23,711 nucleotides of DNA from CAZYSK01 sp964649415 (GCA_964649415.1 CAZYSK010000086.1:1-23711), one strand, 5' to 3'. Shown: positions 1 through 6,910, counted from the stretch's first letter. A program made the numbers and translations. The notes: generated from the sequence alone by a model not told the origin.

Positions 1-72
1 ATTGGTAGATTGGTAGATTGGTAGATTGGTAGATTGGTAGATTGGTAGATTGGTAAATTGGTATATTGGGGG
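1..72. repeat. 8-bp tandem repeat (ATTGGTAG)n
   Basis: Nine consecutive 8-bp units starting ATTGG. Six are identical (ATTGGTAG) and the last three decay to ATTGGTAA, ATTGGTAT and ATTGGGGG. The array starts at the window edge, so it may be longer. It then grades into GGTTGGAGG, the motif of the minisatellites found elsewhere in the window. It lies upstream of the fumarase operon. I see no gene or clear promoter in 73-158. Confidence 0.95.
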
Positions 73-158
73 TTGGAGGCCGGAGGGCAGAGTGCGGCGG
101 TGGGTGATCGGCCCAGGGCGGCCCTTGCGGCAGACAACTGCGAGGCTCTGATGAGGAG

Positions 159-1085
159 ATGCATACCGTGCAGGATTTGACTGAGTCTTTCGTCGAGCTG
201 ATTCGCCGGGCGTCAACTGATTTGCCGGCGGACGTGGAGGCAGCGTTGCGCGCTGCTCAGAGCCGGGAGAAGCCGGGCTCGGCTGCGGCAGGGGCGCTGG
301 CGACGGTCCTGGAGAACGTGGCGCTGGCCCGCGCCAACTCCACCCCGATCTGCCAGGACACGGGCGTGCCCATATTCTACATCGACTATCCGGGTGGGAT
401 GAGCACAAGCCCTCTGCAGGCTCAGATGGAGGCCGCGGTAGCGGAGGCTACCCGGCGAGCCTATCTGCGGCCTAACGCGGTGGACGCACTCACTGGCCGC
501 AACAGTGGGGACAACCTGGGGGTGGGCTTCCCAACCTTCCATTTCGAGGAGATGGGAGTACCACGGATGGGAGAAATACACGATGGAAAGGGTGAAGCGG
601 GGCGTCCACCCGGGGTGCGGGTGAGTTTGCTCCTTAAGGGGGGAGGGAGCGAGAACGTGGGCGCGCAGTACAAGCTCCCTCACGTATCGCTGAAGGCCGG
701 GCGAGACCTGGAGGGAGTGCGCCGGGTCGTGCTGGACGCGGTCTATCGCGCCCAGGGGAAGGGATGTGCGCCGGGAGTGTTGGGCATCGCCCTGGGGGCT
801 GACCGGGGCACCGGCTACGTGCATGCCAAGGAGCAGCTATTCCGCCCGCTGGATGACACGAACCCGGTGCCGGAATTGGCCGCGCTGGAGGAACGACTGC
901 TCCACGAGTGTAATGAGTTGGGCATCGGGCCGATGGGTTTCGGTGGGGTGACTACTGTCTTGGGCGTCAAGATCGGGGCCTATCACCGGCTGCCTGCCTG
1001 TTACTTCGTGAGCATCGCGTATATGTGCTGGGCCTGCCGGAGAGCAAGGTTGACCGTGCGCGGTGGGGAGGTGGATTGGAACTGA
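159..1085 (+). CDS. fumA: Class I (Fe-S) fumarate hydratase, alpha subunit
   Basis: Large subunit of two-subunit class I fumarase (fumarate + water to malate), a cytoplasmic [4Fe-4S] hydro-lyase of the TCA cycle; L-tartrate dehydratase TtdA is the close alternative. Family marks: TPICQDTG (C65), the GRNSGDNLG block (~113-121), LLLKGGGSENVG (~157-168), GCAPGVLGIALG (C203) and the C-terminal YMCWACRRA (C290/C293). Three of these cysteines should bind the cluster. Family members normally run directly from the FHFEE region into the KGGGSEN region. Here about 20 residues (~132-152) are inserted, and they are encoded by repeats shared with other sites in the window. GAGGAG at 153-158 abuts the ATG at 159 with no spacer, so the GTG at 168, nine bases downstream, may be the real start. 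The stop overlaps the beta-subunit ATG by one base, indicating translational coupling. Function is secure; fumarate versus tartrate is inferred from the kor neighbours. Confidence 0.9.
   Translation: MHTVQDLTESFVELIRRASTDLPADVEAALRAAQSREKPGSAAAGALATVLENVALARANSTPICQDTGVPIFYIDYPGGMSTSPLQAQMEAAVAEATRRAYLRPNAVDALTGRNSGDNLGVGFPTFHFEEMGVPRMGEIHDGKGEAGRPPGVRVSLLLKGGGSENVGAQYKLPHVSLKAGRDLEGVRRVVLDAVYRAQGKGCAPGVLGIALGADRGTGYVHAKEQLFRPLDDTNPVPELAALEERLLHECNELGIGPMGFGGVTTVLGVKIGAYHRLPACYFVSIAYMCWACRRARLTVRGGEVDWN
555..605 (+). repeat. Composite repeat-derived insert inside fumA
   Basis: The segment that encodes the extra residues of the fumarase alpha subunit is made of two dispersed sequences. The first, with core ACCACGGATGGGAGAAA, recurs at 2177-2193 at the end of the ferredoxin gene in a different reading frame. 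The second, GAAGCGGGGCGTCC (592-605), matches the right half of the hairpin repeats at 18554-18573 and 14855-14865. Sharing of DNA but not of reading frame points to repeats rather than a protein motif. Confidence 0.65.
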
Positions 1086-1744
1086 TGGCCACTCAAGAGC
1101 TGACGATACCAATCTCCGAGGAGGCGATCCGCGCCCTCCACGTCGGTGACTCGGTGCGATTGTCGGGTGTGATGGTCACCGGGAGGGATGCGGCGCACAA
1201 GTACATGGTGGAGCACTTTGTTCGGCATGCCGGCAGGGTGCTGGAGAACGAGGACGCGCTGTATGCGGAACTGCAGCAACGGCTGAGGGGCGGCGTCATC
1301 TACCACTGTGGGCCGGTCGTGCGCCAGCGAGTGGGTGGATCGGTAGGTGGTGAAGAGGGAGAATGCCGGTGGGAGTTTGTTGCCGCTGGTCCCACCACGT
1401 CGATCCGGGAGGAGGTGTACGAGCCAGAGATCGTCGCGCATTTCGGGCTGCGTGGCGTCATCGGCAAGGGCGGTATGGGGCCGGCCACGCTCCGGGCCTG
1501 CCAGGACTATGGCGCGGTCTATTTCCACGCCGTCGGTGGGGCTGCGTCTCTCATCGCCAGTGCTGTCAAGGATGTGATCTCGGTTCACAAGAAGGATGAG
1601 TTTGGCGTGCCAGAGGCCCTCTGGGTTGTGCGGGTCGAGGGCTTCCCTGTGGTGGTGACGATGGACAGCCATGGGCGGAGCATCCACGACGAGGTCGAGG
1701 CGGCGTCGAAGGCTGCGTTGGCGCGACTGGTTGGCGGAGGATAG
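1085..1744 (+). CDS. fumB: Class I (Fe-S) fumarate hydratase, beta subunit
   Basis: Small subunit of the two-subunit fumarase, completing the active site with the alpha chain. Typical beta features are LHVGDSVRLSGVMVTGRDAAH near the N-terminus, IYHCGPVV, AAGPTTSIREE, GVIGKGGMG and the C-terminal FPVVVTMDSHGRS. The ATG at 1085 shares its A with the alpha stop (TGATG); an in-frame start at 1025 would lie inside the alpha gene. The product is 219 residues, slightly long for the family, because a Gly/Glu-rich stretch (~83-95, VGGSVGGEEGE) is inserted between GPVV and WEFVAAGPTTS. The following ferredoxin ATG touches the stop codon. L-tartrate dehydratase beta is the alternative. Confidence 0.9.
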   Translation: MATQELTIPISEEAIRALHVGDSVRLSGVMVTGRDAAHKYMVEHFVRHAGRVLENEDALYAELQQRLRGGVIYHCGPVVRQRVGGSVGGEEGECRWEFVAAGPTTSIREEVYEPEIVAHFGLRGVIGKGGMGPATLRACQDYGAVYFHAVGGAASLIASAVKDVISVHKKDEFGVPEALWVVRVEGFPVVVTMDSHGRSIHDEVEAASKAALARLVGGG

Positions 1745-1788
1745 ATGGAGCGCCATCGGAATGGCGCCTATGAGACGTGGATGGCGGT
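1744..1788 (+). repeat. 27-bp palindromic element, copy 1 (in korD start)
   Basis: The element occupies 1753-1779 and contains the hairpin GCGCCAT-CGGA-ATGGCGC (1750-1767). Flanks GATGGAGCG (1744-1752) and GATGGCGGT (1780-1788) match at 6 of 9 positions. Its 3' part has diverged from the usual TTCGTAAGGAT. It lies just after the korD ATG, and removing 36 bp leaves ATG GCG GTT in frame. Confidence 0.85.
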
Positions 1789-2200
1789 TGGAGGTTGGAA
1801 GATGGCGGTTGGAGGTTGGAAGATGGGGGATGGGGGCGGACGCGGACGCGGACGCGGACGTCGCGGGGGCGGTCCTAGCAACTCAGGGGCGGAATTGAAG
1901 CTATGGCGTACACCGCTGGATATTGAGAAGTTCCAGGCACCGCACGGCGAGATGCACATCCTGAAGGCGCGCTGCAAGGGATGTCAACTGTGTGTGAAGT
2001 ACTGCCCGAGAGACGTGCTGGAGATGTCCGACGAGATGAACGAGAAAGGCTATCACCCTCCCCGGGCTGTTCATCCGGAGCAATGTGTCGCCTGCCGGCT
2101 GTGCGAGTTGCTGTGCCCAGAGTTTTGCATCTTCGTGGTGGAGGTGCCCGAAGTGTCGTCTGAGGTGGAAGGGAGCACCACGGATGGGAGAAAGACATGA
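1745..2200 (+). CDS. korD: 2-oxoacid:ferredoxin oxidoreductase, delta (2x[4Fe-4S] ferredoxin) subunit
   Basis: Bacterial-type ferredoxin subunit that passes electrons from the TPP-dependent oxidoreductase to free ferredoxin. Two CxxCxxCxxxCP motifs are present: C77-C80-C83-C87 and C114-C117-C120-C124. The conserved part starts at about residue 51 (WRTPLDIEKF). The first 50 residues are translated repeats: a palindromic element, two copies of a 21-bp unit and (GGACGC)n giving a Gly/Arg run. GGAGG (1736-1740) lies four bases before the ATG at 1745, which touches the fumB stop, so translation from here is plausible. A TTG at 1895 is the alternative and would yield a 101-residue protein of normal size. 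The last residues (STTDGRKT) come from another dispersed repeat. Alpha and beta-gamma subunits follow after a repeat-filled gap. Confidence 0.85.
   Translation: MERHRNGAYETWMAVGGWKMAVGGWKMGDGGGRGRGRGRRGGGPSNSGAELKLWRTPLDIEKFQAPHGEMHILKARCKGCQLCVKYCPRDVLEMSDEMNEKGYHPPRAVHPEQCVACRLCELLCPEFCIFVVEVPEVSSEVEGSTTDGRKT
1780..1860 (+). repeat. 21-bp direct repeat plus (GGACGC)n within korD
   Basis: Two perfect 21-bp copies (1780-1800 and 1801-1821) of a unit built on GGTTGGAGGTTGGAA, followed by GATGGGG runs and four GGACG steps. They encode VGGWKMAVGGWKM and a GRGRGRGR run at the N-terminus of the ferredoxin subunit. Confidence 0.9.
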
Positions 2201-2207
2201 TGAAGAG
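2171..2207 (+). repeat. Repeat shared by korD tail and fumA interior
   Basis: GAGCACCACGGATGGGAG followed by AAAGACATGATG matches 555-585 at nearly every base. It supplies the final residues and TGA stop of the ferredoxin subunit here, but is read in another frame in fumA. Only these two copies were found. Confidence 0.7.
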
Positions 2208-2220
2208 GGACGGCGAATCC

Positions 2221-2310
2221 CAAATCCGAAACCCCAAACCCCAAAGCCCAATGACAAATGGACAAATCAGCAAATCAGCAAATCAGCAAATCAGCAAATC
2301 GGCAAATCGA
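2221..2310 (+). repeat. C-rich CCCCAAA stretch and 8-bp (CAAATCAG)n array
   Basis: Positions 2222-2249 are AACCCCAAACCCC-type sequence. Positions 2263-2310 are six 8-bp units, four of them exactly CAAATCAG, then CAAATCGG and CAAATCGA. These open the 361-bp gap between the ferredoxin and alpha-subunit genes (2201-2561), which has no convincing gene. Confidence 0.92.
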
Positions 2311-2347
2311 CAATGGTGGGTGGGTGGGAATTGCACGCTGCCTGTAG

Positions 2348-2438
2348 GGGCGAGGGTGCGGACGCAGACGTCCGCCTTGGAAGGGCGAGGGTGCGGACGC
2401 AGACGTCCGCCTTTGGAAGGGCGAGGGTGCGGACGCTG
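2348..2438 (+). repeat. 35/36-bp tandem repeat with internal hairpin
   Basis: Two full units (2348-2382 and 2383-2418) and a partial third (2419 on), each starting GGGCGAGGGTGCGGACGC. Each full unit holds a perfect 7-bp stem with 4-base loop, GCGGACG-CAGA-CGTCCGC (2358-2375 and 2393-2410). It lies in the intergenic gap before korA. Confidence 0.92.
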
Positions 2439-2462
2439 CCGACGTCGACCGCGGACGGTGCC

Positions 2463-2507
2463 GACCGCGCGCCATCGGAATGGCGGCAGTCGGGGGCAGA
2501 CGGTCGG
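2463..2507 (+). repeat. 27-bp palindromic element, copy 2 (intergenic)
   Basis: Begins at 2472 with CCATCGGAATGGCGGC and completes the GCGCCAT/ATGGCGG hairpin. Its 3' half is divergent. Flanks GACCGCGCG and GACGGTCGG match at only 5 of 9 positions, suggesting an old copy. Confidence 0.7.
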
Positions 2508-2561
2508 GCGTCCGTTCTTTGGAGGGGCTGGGGTGTGCACATTGTACAGTGAGGAGGGGGA

Positions 2562-3749
2562 GTGACAGTGAATGAACGCGGCGTGATGGAGGGCAAGTTC
2601 TTCCTTGATGGTGACACGGCCATCGCGGAGGGGGCGATATGCGCTGGTTGCCGCTTCTTCGCTGGCTACCCAATTACACCTGCCACCGAGGTCGCCGAGC
2701 GCCTGGCGGCTCGGCTGCCAGAAGTGGGCGGCGTCTTCATCCAGATGGAGGATGAACTGGCCTCGATGAATGCAGTGGTCGGCGCAGCCTGGGGAGGCGC
2801 GCGGGCGATGACCGCCACGTCTGGCCCCGGCGTGTGCCTGATGTTGGAGAACATCGGCCTGGCGATCATGACTGAGACGCCATGCGTCGTGGTCAACGTC
2901 CAGCGCGGCGGCCCCTCAACGGGCTTACCGACACTGACCAGTCAGGGCGACATCATGCAGGCCAGGTGGGGGACTCACGGCCAATACGAGGCGATTGCGC
3001 TGGCCCCGGGTTCCCCGCAGGAGGCGTTCGATCTGACCATCCGTGCGTTCAACCTGGCTGAGCAGTACCGCACCCCGGTGTTCTTGATGAGCGATGAGGC
3101 GGTGGGCCATATGACCGAGCGGGTAGTCATTCCTTCGGCGGACGAGATCCCCATCTATCCGTGGCGCAAACCGAAGGCCCCGCCTGGCCCTGACTACCTG
3201 CCGTATGCACCGGAAGAGGACGGGGTCCCGCCCTTCGCGATCGCGGGTATGGGCTACCGCATCCACATGACCGGCCTGACACACGACGAGCGGGGGTATC
3301 CGGCGACAACGGCTGCGGCTCAGGCCAAGCTCATCCCGCGCCTGATTGCAAAGATTCGGGATAACCGGCGCGACATCATCACGCTGGTCGAGGAGCACGT
3401 TGAGGACGCCGATGTCGTCGTCGTTGCTTATGGTACATCTGCCCGCACGGCGATGCTGCCGGTGCGTATGGCGCGCGAGGAAGGCCTGCGCGTGGGGCTG
3501 CTCAAGCTGGTGACGGTCTGGCCTTTTGCCGAGGACCGTATCCGCCAGCTAGCGCCCCGTGTCAAGGCGTTTGTCGTGCCGGAGATCAATATGGGGCAGA
3601 TCGTGCTCGAGGTGGAGCGGTGCACGGGTGGCAAGGCGGACGTTATCCCGGTTACTCACCCCGGTGGCGGAATCCACGAGCCAGACGAAATCTTGGATGT
3701 GATCCGGAAGGCGGCTCGGAAATCCCAAACCCAAAACCCAAAATCTTAA
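2562..3749 (+). CDS. korA: 2-oxoacid:ferredoxin oxidoreductase, alpha subunit
   Basis: Alpha subunit of a 2-oxoglutarate-type 2-oxoacid:ferredoxin oxidoreductase (2-oxoacid + CoA + oxidised ferredoxin to acyl-CoA + CO2; reversible). The pyrimidine-binding domain shows GYPITPATE (~35-43), QMEDELASMNAVVGAAWGGA and TATSGPG. Next come QRGGPSTGLPT, a TPVFLMSDEAVGHM segment, and a transketolase C-terminal-like domain with VAYGTSAR and WPFAEDRI. GAGGAGG at 2551-2557 supports the GTG at 2562 (4-base spacing) or the GTG at 2568 (10-base spacing); the latter has the better spacing. The last nine residues (KSQTQNPKS) are encoded by a CCCAAAA repeat running into the stop. KorA rather than PorA is inferred from the domain order and the KorB pattern next door; the exact 2-oxoacid cannot be read from sequence. 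Confidence 0.9.
   Translation: MTVNERGVMEGKFFLDGDTAIAEGAICAGCRFFAGYPITPATEVAERLAARLPEVGGVFIQMEDELASMNAVVGAAWGGARAMTATSGPGVCLMLENIGLAIMTETPCVVVNVQRGGPSTGLPTLTSQGDIMQARWGTHGQYEAIALAPGSPQEAFDLTIRAFNLAEQYRTPVFLMSDEAVGHMTERVVIPSADEIPIYPWRKPKAPPGPDYLPYAPEEDGVPPFAIAGMGYRIHMTGLTHDERGYPATTAAAQAKLIPRLIAKIRDNRRDIITLVEEHVEDADVVVVAYGTSARTAMLPVRMAREEGLRVGLLKLVTVWPFAEDRIRQLAPRVKAFVVPEINMGQIVLEVERCTGGKADVIPVTHPGGGIHEPDEILDVIRKAARKSQTQNPKS
3721..3745 (+). repeat. CCCAAA repeat forming the korA C-terminus
   Basis: AATCCCAAACCCAAAACCC and the following AAAATC belong to the same C-rich family as 2222-2249 and 5404-5438. Here the repeat is translated as the last residues of KorA, ending at the TAA (3747-3749). 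Confidence 0.8.
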
Positions 3750-3762
3750 GGGAGTGAACTTG

Positions 3763-5394
3763 ATGAGCGCGGAACCGATACGCTCTGAACAAGATTCGCA
3801 TTCGCTTGCGGCCGATGATCTCACGGGTGTGCCCACCCTGGCCGAGATTGGACGTCACCCGATGGACGCTCTGTTGCGCACGGAGCGGCTGCCGCATATG
3901 TGGTGCCCTGGCTGTGGGCTCGGCACGGTGCTAAGTTGCTTCGCCAGCGCGCTCATGCGCTCGGGACTCGACCTGGACAAGGTGTCGGTCGTTTCTGGTA
4001 TCGGCTGCTCGGGCCGAGCCGCGGGCTATCTGCGCCTCGATGGTTTTCACACGACGCACGGGCGCGCGATTCCCTTCGCCACAGGGCTCAAGCTGGCGAA
4101 TGACGAATTGAAGGTGGTGGTGTTCTCCGGCGACGGTGACCTGATTGCCATCGGCGGGAATCACTTTATCCACGCGGCGCGGCGCAACATGGATCTGACG
4201 ATCATCTGCGTCAACAACTTCAACTACGGGATGACCGGTGGCCAGGCGGGTCCGACGACGCCCACCGAGGGGCGCACGAGCACGTCGCCGCGGGGTAACC
4301 TGGAGCATCCGTTCAGCATCCCCAACCTGGCCGCAGCGGCCGGGGCGACGTACGTGGCTCGCTGGACCGCCCTTCACGCCCGCCGGTTGGAGAAGTCTAT
4401 TCACAAGGCGCTTCTGAAGCCGGGTTTCAGCGTGGTGGAGGTTGTCTCCCCTTGTCCCACTCTGTTCGGACGTTTCAACCGCGCCCAGTATGGCAAGGAT
4501 ATGATGGCATACTACCATGAGAATGCCACCATCCGTCACGACGTCAAGCCGTGGGAGGTGGACATCGAATTGGCAGGGGAGATTATCTGCGGGGAGTTCG
4601 TGGACATCGAGCGGCCTACCTTCCAGGCTCGGCTCCGTGAGAAGTTTGGAGAGTTGCACCCTTCAGAGGAGTTGCAGTTGCTGCATCGCCCGCCCGTGCA
4701 TCTGGAAGCGCCCTTCGGGGACGCGTTGGGGGGGGCCGAGCTACCGCCGCCGGCGGAGGGCGCTGCTGCCCGACTGGAAGAGCCTGTCTCTGAGGAGGCG
4801 TGCGTCGAGGGAGCGGGTGGGCGTCTGGACGTACGGCTATGCGGGTTTGGCGGGCAGGGGGTCATCCTCTCCGGCAAGATCATTGGCGCGGGAGTCGCTT
4901 TGTACGACGGGCGAGATGTGACCTTGACCCAATCCTATGGCCCCGCGTCCAGGGGTGGGGCTTGCAGCACCGCCTTGGTCATCTCTGATAGTGCTATCCT
5001 GTATCCGCACGTCACTCATCCCTGCGTGATGGTGGCCATGTCCCAGGAGGCCTACACGACCTACCACGGTCAGTTAGCCGAGGGCGGGGTGTTGTTGATT
5101 GACACCGACCTGGTAGAGCCTGATCCGGACGCCGGGCAGCCGGTTATTCCTATTCCGGCGACCCGCATCGCTGAGCATAGCTTGGGCCGGCGGATCGTGG
5201 CCAATATCGTGATGCTGGGGGCGTTGACCGCGCTGACTCAGGTGGTTTCCGAAGAGGCGATACGTCAGGCCATTCTCGACCGGGTGCCCAAGGGAACGGA
5301 AGAGCTGAACATAAAAGCGTTTCAGATGGGCTATGACTACGGCCGGGAGCTGACAGCGGATCAGGTAGGAAGTATGTTGGAGGGCGGAGGTTAG
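3763..5394 (+). CDS. korB: 2-oxoacid:ferredoxin oxidoreductase, beta-gamma fusion
   Basis: One 543-residue chain carrying two subunits usually made separately. The N-terminal KorB domain (~45-290) has MWCPGCG (46-52), GIGC (C82), the TPP/Mg motif GDGD (123-126) with NNFNYGMTGGQ (151-161), and SPCPTLFGR. The 4Fe-4S cluster should bind the CPGC and GIGC cysteines. After an Ala/Pro/Glu-rich linker (~310-350) comes a KorC gamma domain (~355-535) with LCGFGGQGVILSGKI, QSYGPASRGGACS, ANIVMLGAL and a C-terminal NIKAFQMGYDYG segment. AAGGGAG (3747-3753) is well spaced for the ATG at 3763; the GTG at 3754 is too close. It closes the fumarase-kor operon. The fusion lies in one uninterrupted frame and both halves look intact. 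Confidence 0.92.
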   Translation: MSAEPIRSEQDSHSLAADDLTGVPTLAEIGRHPMDALLRTERLPHMWCPGCGLGTVLSCFASALMRSGLDLDKVSVVSGIGCSGRAAGYLRLDGFHTTHGRAIPFATGLKLANDELKVVVFSGDGDLIAIGGNHFIHAARRNMDLTIICVNNFNYGMTGGQAGPTTPTEGRTSTSPRGNLEHPFSIPNLAAAAGATYVARWTALHARRLEKSIHKALLKPGFSVVEVVSPCPTLFGRFNRAQYGKDMMAYYHENATIRHDVKPWEVDIELAGEIICGEFVDIERPTFQARLREKFGELHPSEELQLLHRPPVHLEAPFGDALGGAELPPPAEGAAARLEEPVSEEACVEGAGGRLDVRLCGFGGQGVILSGKIIGAGVALYDGRDVTLTQSYGPASRGGACSTALVISDSAILYPHVTHPCVMVAMSQEAYTTYHGQLAEGGVLLIDTDLVEPDPDAGQPVIPIPATRIAEHSLGRRIVANIVMLGALTALTQVVSEEAIRQAILDRVPKGTEELNIKAFQMGYDYGRELTADQVGSMLEGGG

Positions 5395-5403
5395 TCAAAT
5401 CTC

Positions 5404-5438
5404 AAACCCCAAACCCCAAACCCCAAACCCCAAATCCC
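5404..5438 (+). repeat. 7-bp CCCCAAA tandem array (telomere-like)
   Basis: About five consecutive AAACCCC units right after the korBC stop. The minus strand reads (GGGGTTT)n, which could fold into a G-quadruplex. Related sequence is at 2222-2249 and 3721-3745, always C-rich on the plus strand. This is internal chromosome sequence, not a telomere. Confidence 0.92.
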
Positions 5439-5457
5439 AATGGGAGATGACAAACCA

Positions 5458-5519
5458 GAAACCAGGTTTTTCATACGATGTCGCGGACGCAGCGTCCGGA
5501 TCGCCAAAAACCTGGTTTC
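5458..5519. repeat. Nested inverted repeat between convergent genes
   Basis: A perfect 14-bp inverted repeat, GAAACCAGGTTTTT (5458-5471) and AAAAACCTGGTTTC (5506-5519), encloses a second perfect hairpin CGGACG-CAG-CGTCCG (5484-5498). It lies between the ends of korBC (plus) and the unknown gene (minus). It could act as a two-way terminator, since each outer arm ends in T or starts with A, or be a tiny mobile element. The arms are certain; the role is inferred. Confidence 0.85.
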
Positions 5520-5526
5520 ATGGTGC

Positions 5527-5570
5527 GGTCGCGCGCCATCGGAATGGCGCCTTTGGAGGTTGGTCGCGCG
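5527..5570 (+). repeat. Palindromic element, copy 3, perfect 9-bp flanking repeats
   Basis: The element at 5536-5561 (26 bp here) starts CCATCGGAATGGCGCC and is flanked by identical GGTCGCGCG at 5527-5535 and 5562-5570. Its 3' end (TTTGGAGGTT) resembles the TTGGAGG minisatellite. This is one of the clearest target-site duplications in the family. Confidence 0.93.
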
Positions 5571-5584
5571 CAGTGGGTGGGGGA

Positions 5585-6856
5585 TTATCGGTAGTGCAGG
5601 TTCTGCGCTGCCACGAAGCTGAGTCCGTGCTCCGTCAACGCCCGGGCCGTGCGGTTGACGGAATCGTGCTTGTCCAGGTAGTTGCGCAGCATGAACGGCA
5701 TCTGGCCCGCCTCTTCGATCTCACTCTTCTCGCGGAAGTAGTCCAGGATGTCCGATGGATGCTCTCGCGTCACCTCGATCTCTGGTGGAGCGCCTTCGTG
5801 CTTAGCCGAGATATTGCCCACGTGGTCGGCGATCTCCACCAATTCCTCGAGCCGGTCGTAGGGCTGCCGCACGATGGACTTGTAGGTCTCAGTGATGTGG
5901 TGCTCGAAGCGCACGACGTCCTCAAACCCCAGGTCGCGCCGAATCTGGGCGGTGATTTCCATCGTCTCATTGTTGACCGAGTTGGACCAGTTGAAGCCGA
6001 TGAGCGGGCTGGTGCCGTCGGCGCGTGAGAAGAGCTTGGCACCCAGCAGGGTCCAAAGCGCGGCGTAGGGGTTGTCGTTGCCCATGTAGACCGAGATCTT
6101 GAACTCGTTGTCTACGCCGAGCTTGTGCAGGAGGTACCCCAGGAGCACCGTGCCTGGATTGATGTTGAGCACCTGTGTGACGCCATACGTGGTGTAGTAG
6201 TGCAGGAATTCATCGAGCCACTTCAACGCGTGGTCGTTGGGCTGGCCGACCCCGCCGAAGTATCCTGTGATGGTCTCTGGCCCTCCCAGGTGGACGTTGG
6301 ACCCATCGGTGCCTTTGGTGTCCAACGTCTCGACGTAGCTGGCGCCAACGATCTGCATAGCTGCAGCCACGGCGAGAATATCGCCATCGGCTTCTTGCTC
6401 CTTCATCCGTCTGACCCGGATGTAGCGGCCGGGCATCAACTCACCCTGCTTGATGGCCTGCTTGGCCTCCTCAATCAGGAATGGGAAGTACTGGAGTGCG
6501 CTGATCTCCAGCGTCACGGCCAGGTCTTCTCTGGAGTCAGACACGGTGACCGCGCCTTCACCTAGCACGTTGCGGTGATAGTCCGCGATGCTGATGAAGG
6601 CTCCTCGGTCTCGCTGCTCTGTCAGCCAGTTCAGGTCTTCGACGTAGGACGGGGCAACCTTCTCCAGGCGAGCCATAAGGTCCGGGAGACGGCGGGCCTC
6701 CTCTGCCTTGCGGTTGATCTCCTCGGGTGTCCCGTACTTCTCGACGACCGCGAGGAAGGCGTTGATCGCCTCGGTATTCGGATCAAGCAGCAAGGCGTTG
6801 ATCTCGTCCACGCACGACGTGGAGATCTCCAATAGGTCTCTGAGATTGTCGGCCAT
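5585..6856 (-). CDS. Conserved-looking protein of unknown function (423 aa)
   Basis: I do not recognise this family. The ATG at 6856 follows a strong AAGGAGG with good spacing, so the upstream extension to 6910 is rejected. The protein is soluble, with no signal peptide or membrane segment. An acidic, probably helical N-terminus (~1-90) is followed by a region rich in motif-like loops: ETLDTKGTDGSNVHLGGPE (~180-200), FGGVGQPNDH, LNINPGTVLLGYLLHKLG, SVYMGNDNPYAALWTLLG, GFNWSNSVNNETME, RFEHHITE and SAKHEG. Alternating beta-like strands and Gly/Asn loops suggest an enzyme with a barrel-type fold, and His/Glu clusters could bind metal; both are inference. It is transcribed toward korBC and away from the glycoside hydrolase, apparently as a single gene. 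Codon use looks like its neighbours. The ORF is certain, the function open. Confidence 0.85.
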   Translation of the reverse strand: MADNLRDLLEISTSCVDEINALLLDPNTEAINAFLAVVEKYGTPEEINRKAEEARRLPDLMARLEKVAPSYVEDLNWLTEQRDRGAFISIADYHRNVLGEGAVTVSDSREDLAVTLEISALQYFPFLIEEAKQAIKQGELMPGRYIRVRRMKEQEADGDILAVAAAMQIVGASYVETLDTKGTDGSNVHLGGPETITGYFGGVGQPNDHALKWLDEFLHYYTTYGVTQVLNINPGTVLLGYLLHKLGVDNEFKISVYMGNDNPYAALWTLLGAKLFSRADGTSPLIGFNWSNSVNNETMEITAQIRRDLGFEDVVRFEHHITETYKSIVRQPYDRLEELVEIADHVGNISAKHEGAPPEIEVTREHPSDILDYFREKSEIEEAGQMPFMLRNYLDKHDSVNRTARALTEHGLSFVAAQNLHYR

Positions 6857-6882
6857 GTCACACCTCCTTGAGTGATGCCTCC

Positions 6883-6910
6883 ATGATACTCGTTGTGAAA
6901 TAGCGCGCAA
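6883..6910 (-). promoter_or_regulatory. Candidate sigma-70-type promoter for the 5585-6856 gene
   Basis: On the minus strand, TTGCGC (6905-6910) and TATCAT (6883-6888) are separated by 16 bp, about 27 bp upstream of the ATG. The -35 matches only moderately, so this is a weak prediction. Confidence 0.4.

Noticed and set aside
1001..1756. 251-aa minus-strand reading frame
   Set aside because: It lies wholly opposite the fumarase beta gene, whose protein is clearly conserved; the antisense translation shows no family features.
2085..2565. Two overlapping plus-strand frames (155 and 122 aa) between korD and korA
   Set aside because: They are translations of tandem repeats (QISKSANQQ, RGCGRRRPP) with no other support.
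5404..5438. Telomere
   Set aside because: The CCCCAAA array is internal, short and flanked by ordinary bacterial genes.
6857..6910. N-terminal extension of the unknown 423-residue protein
   Set aside because: AAGGAGG with ideal spacing sits inside this extension, directly before ATG 6856.
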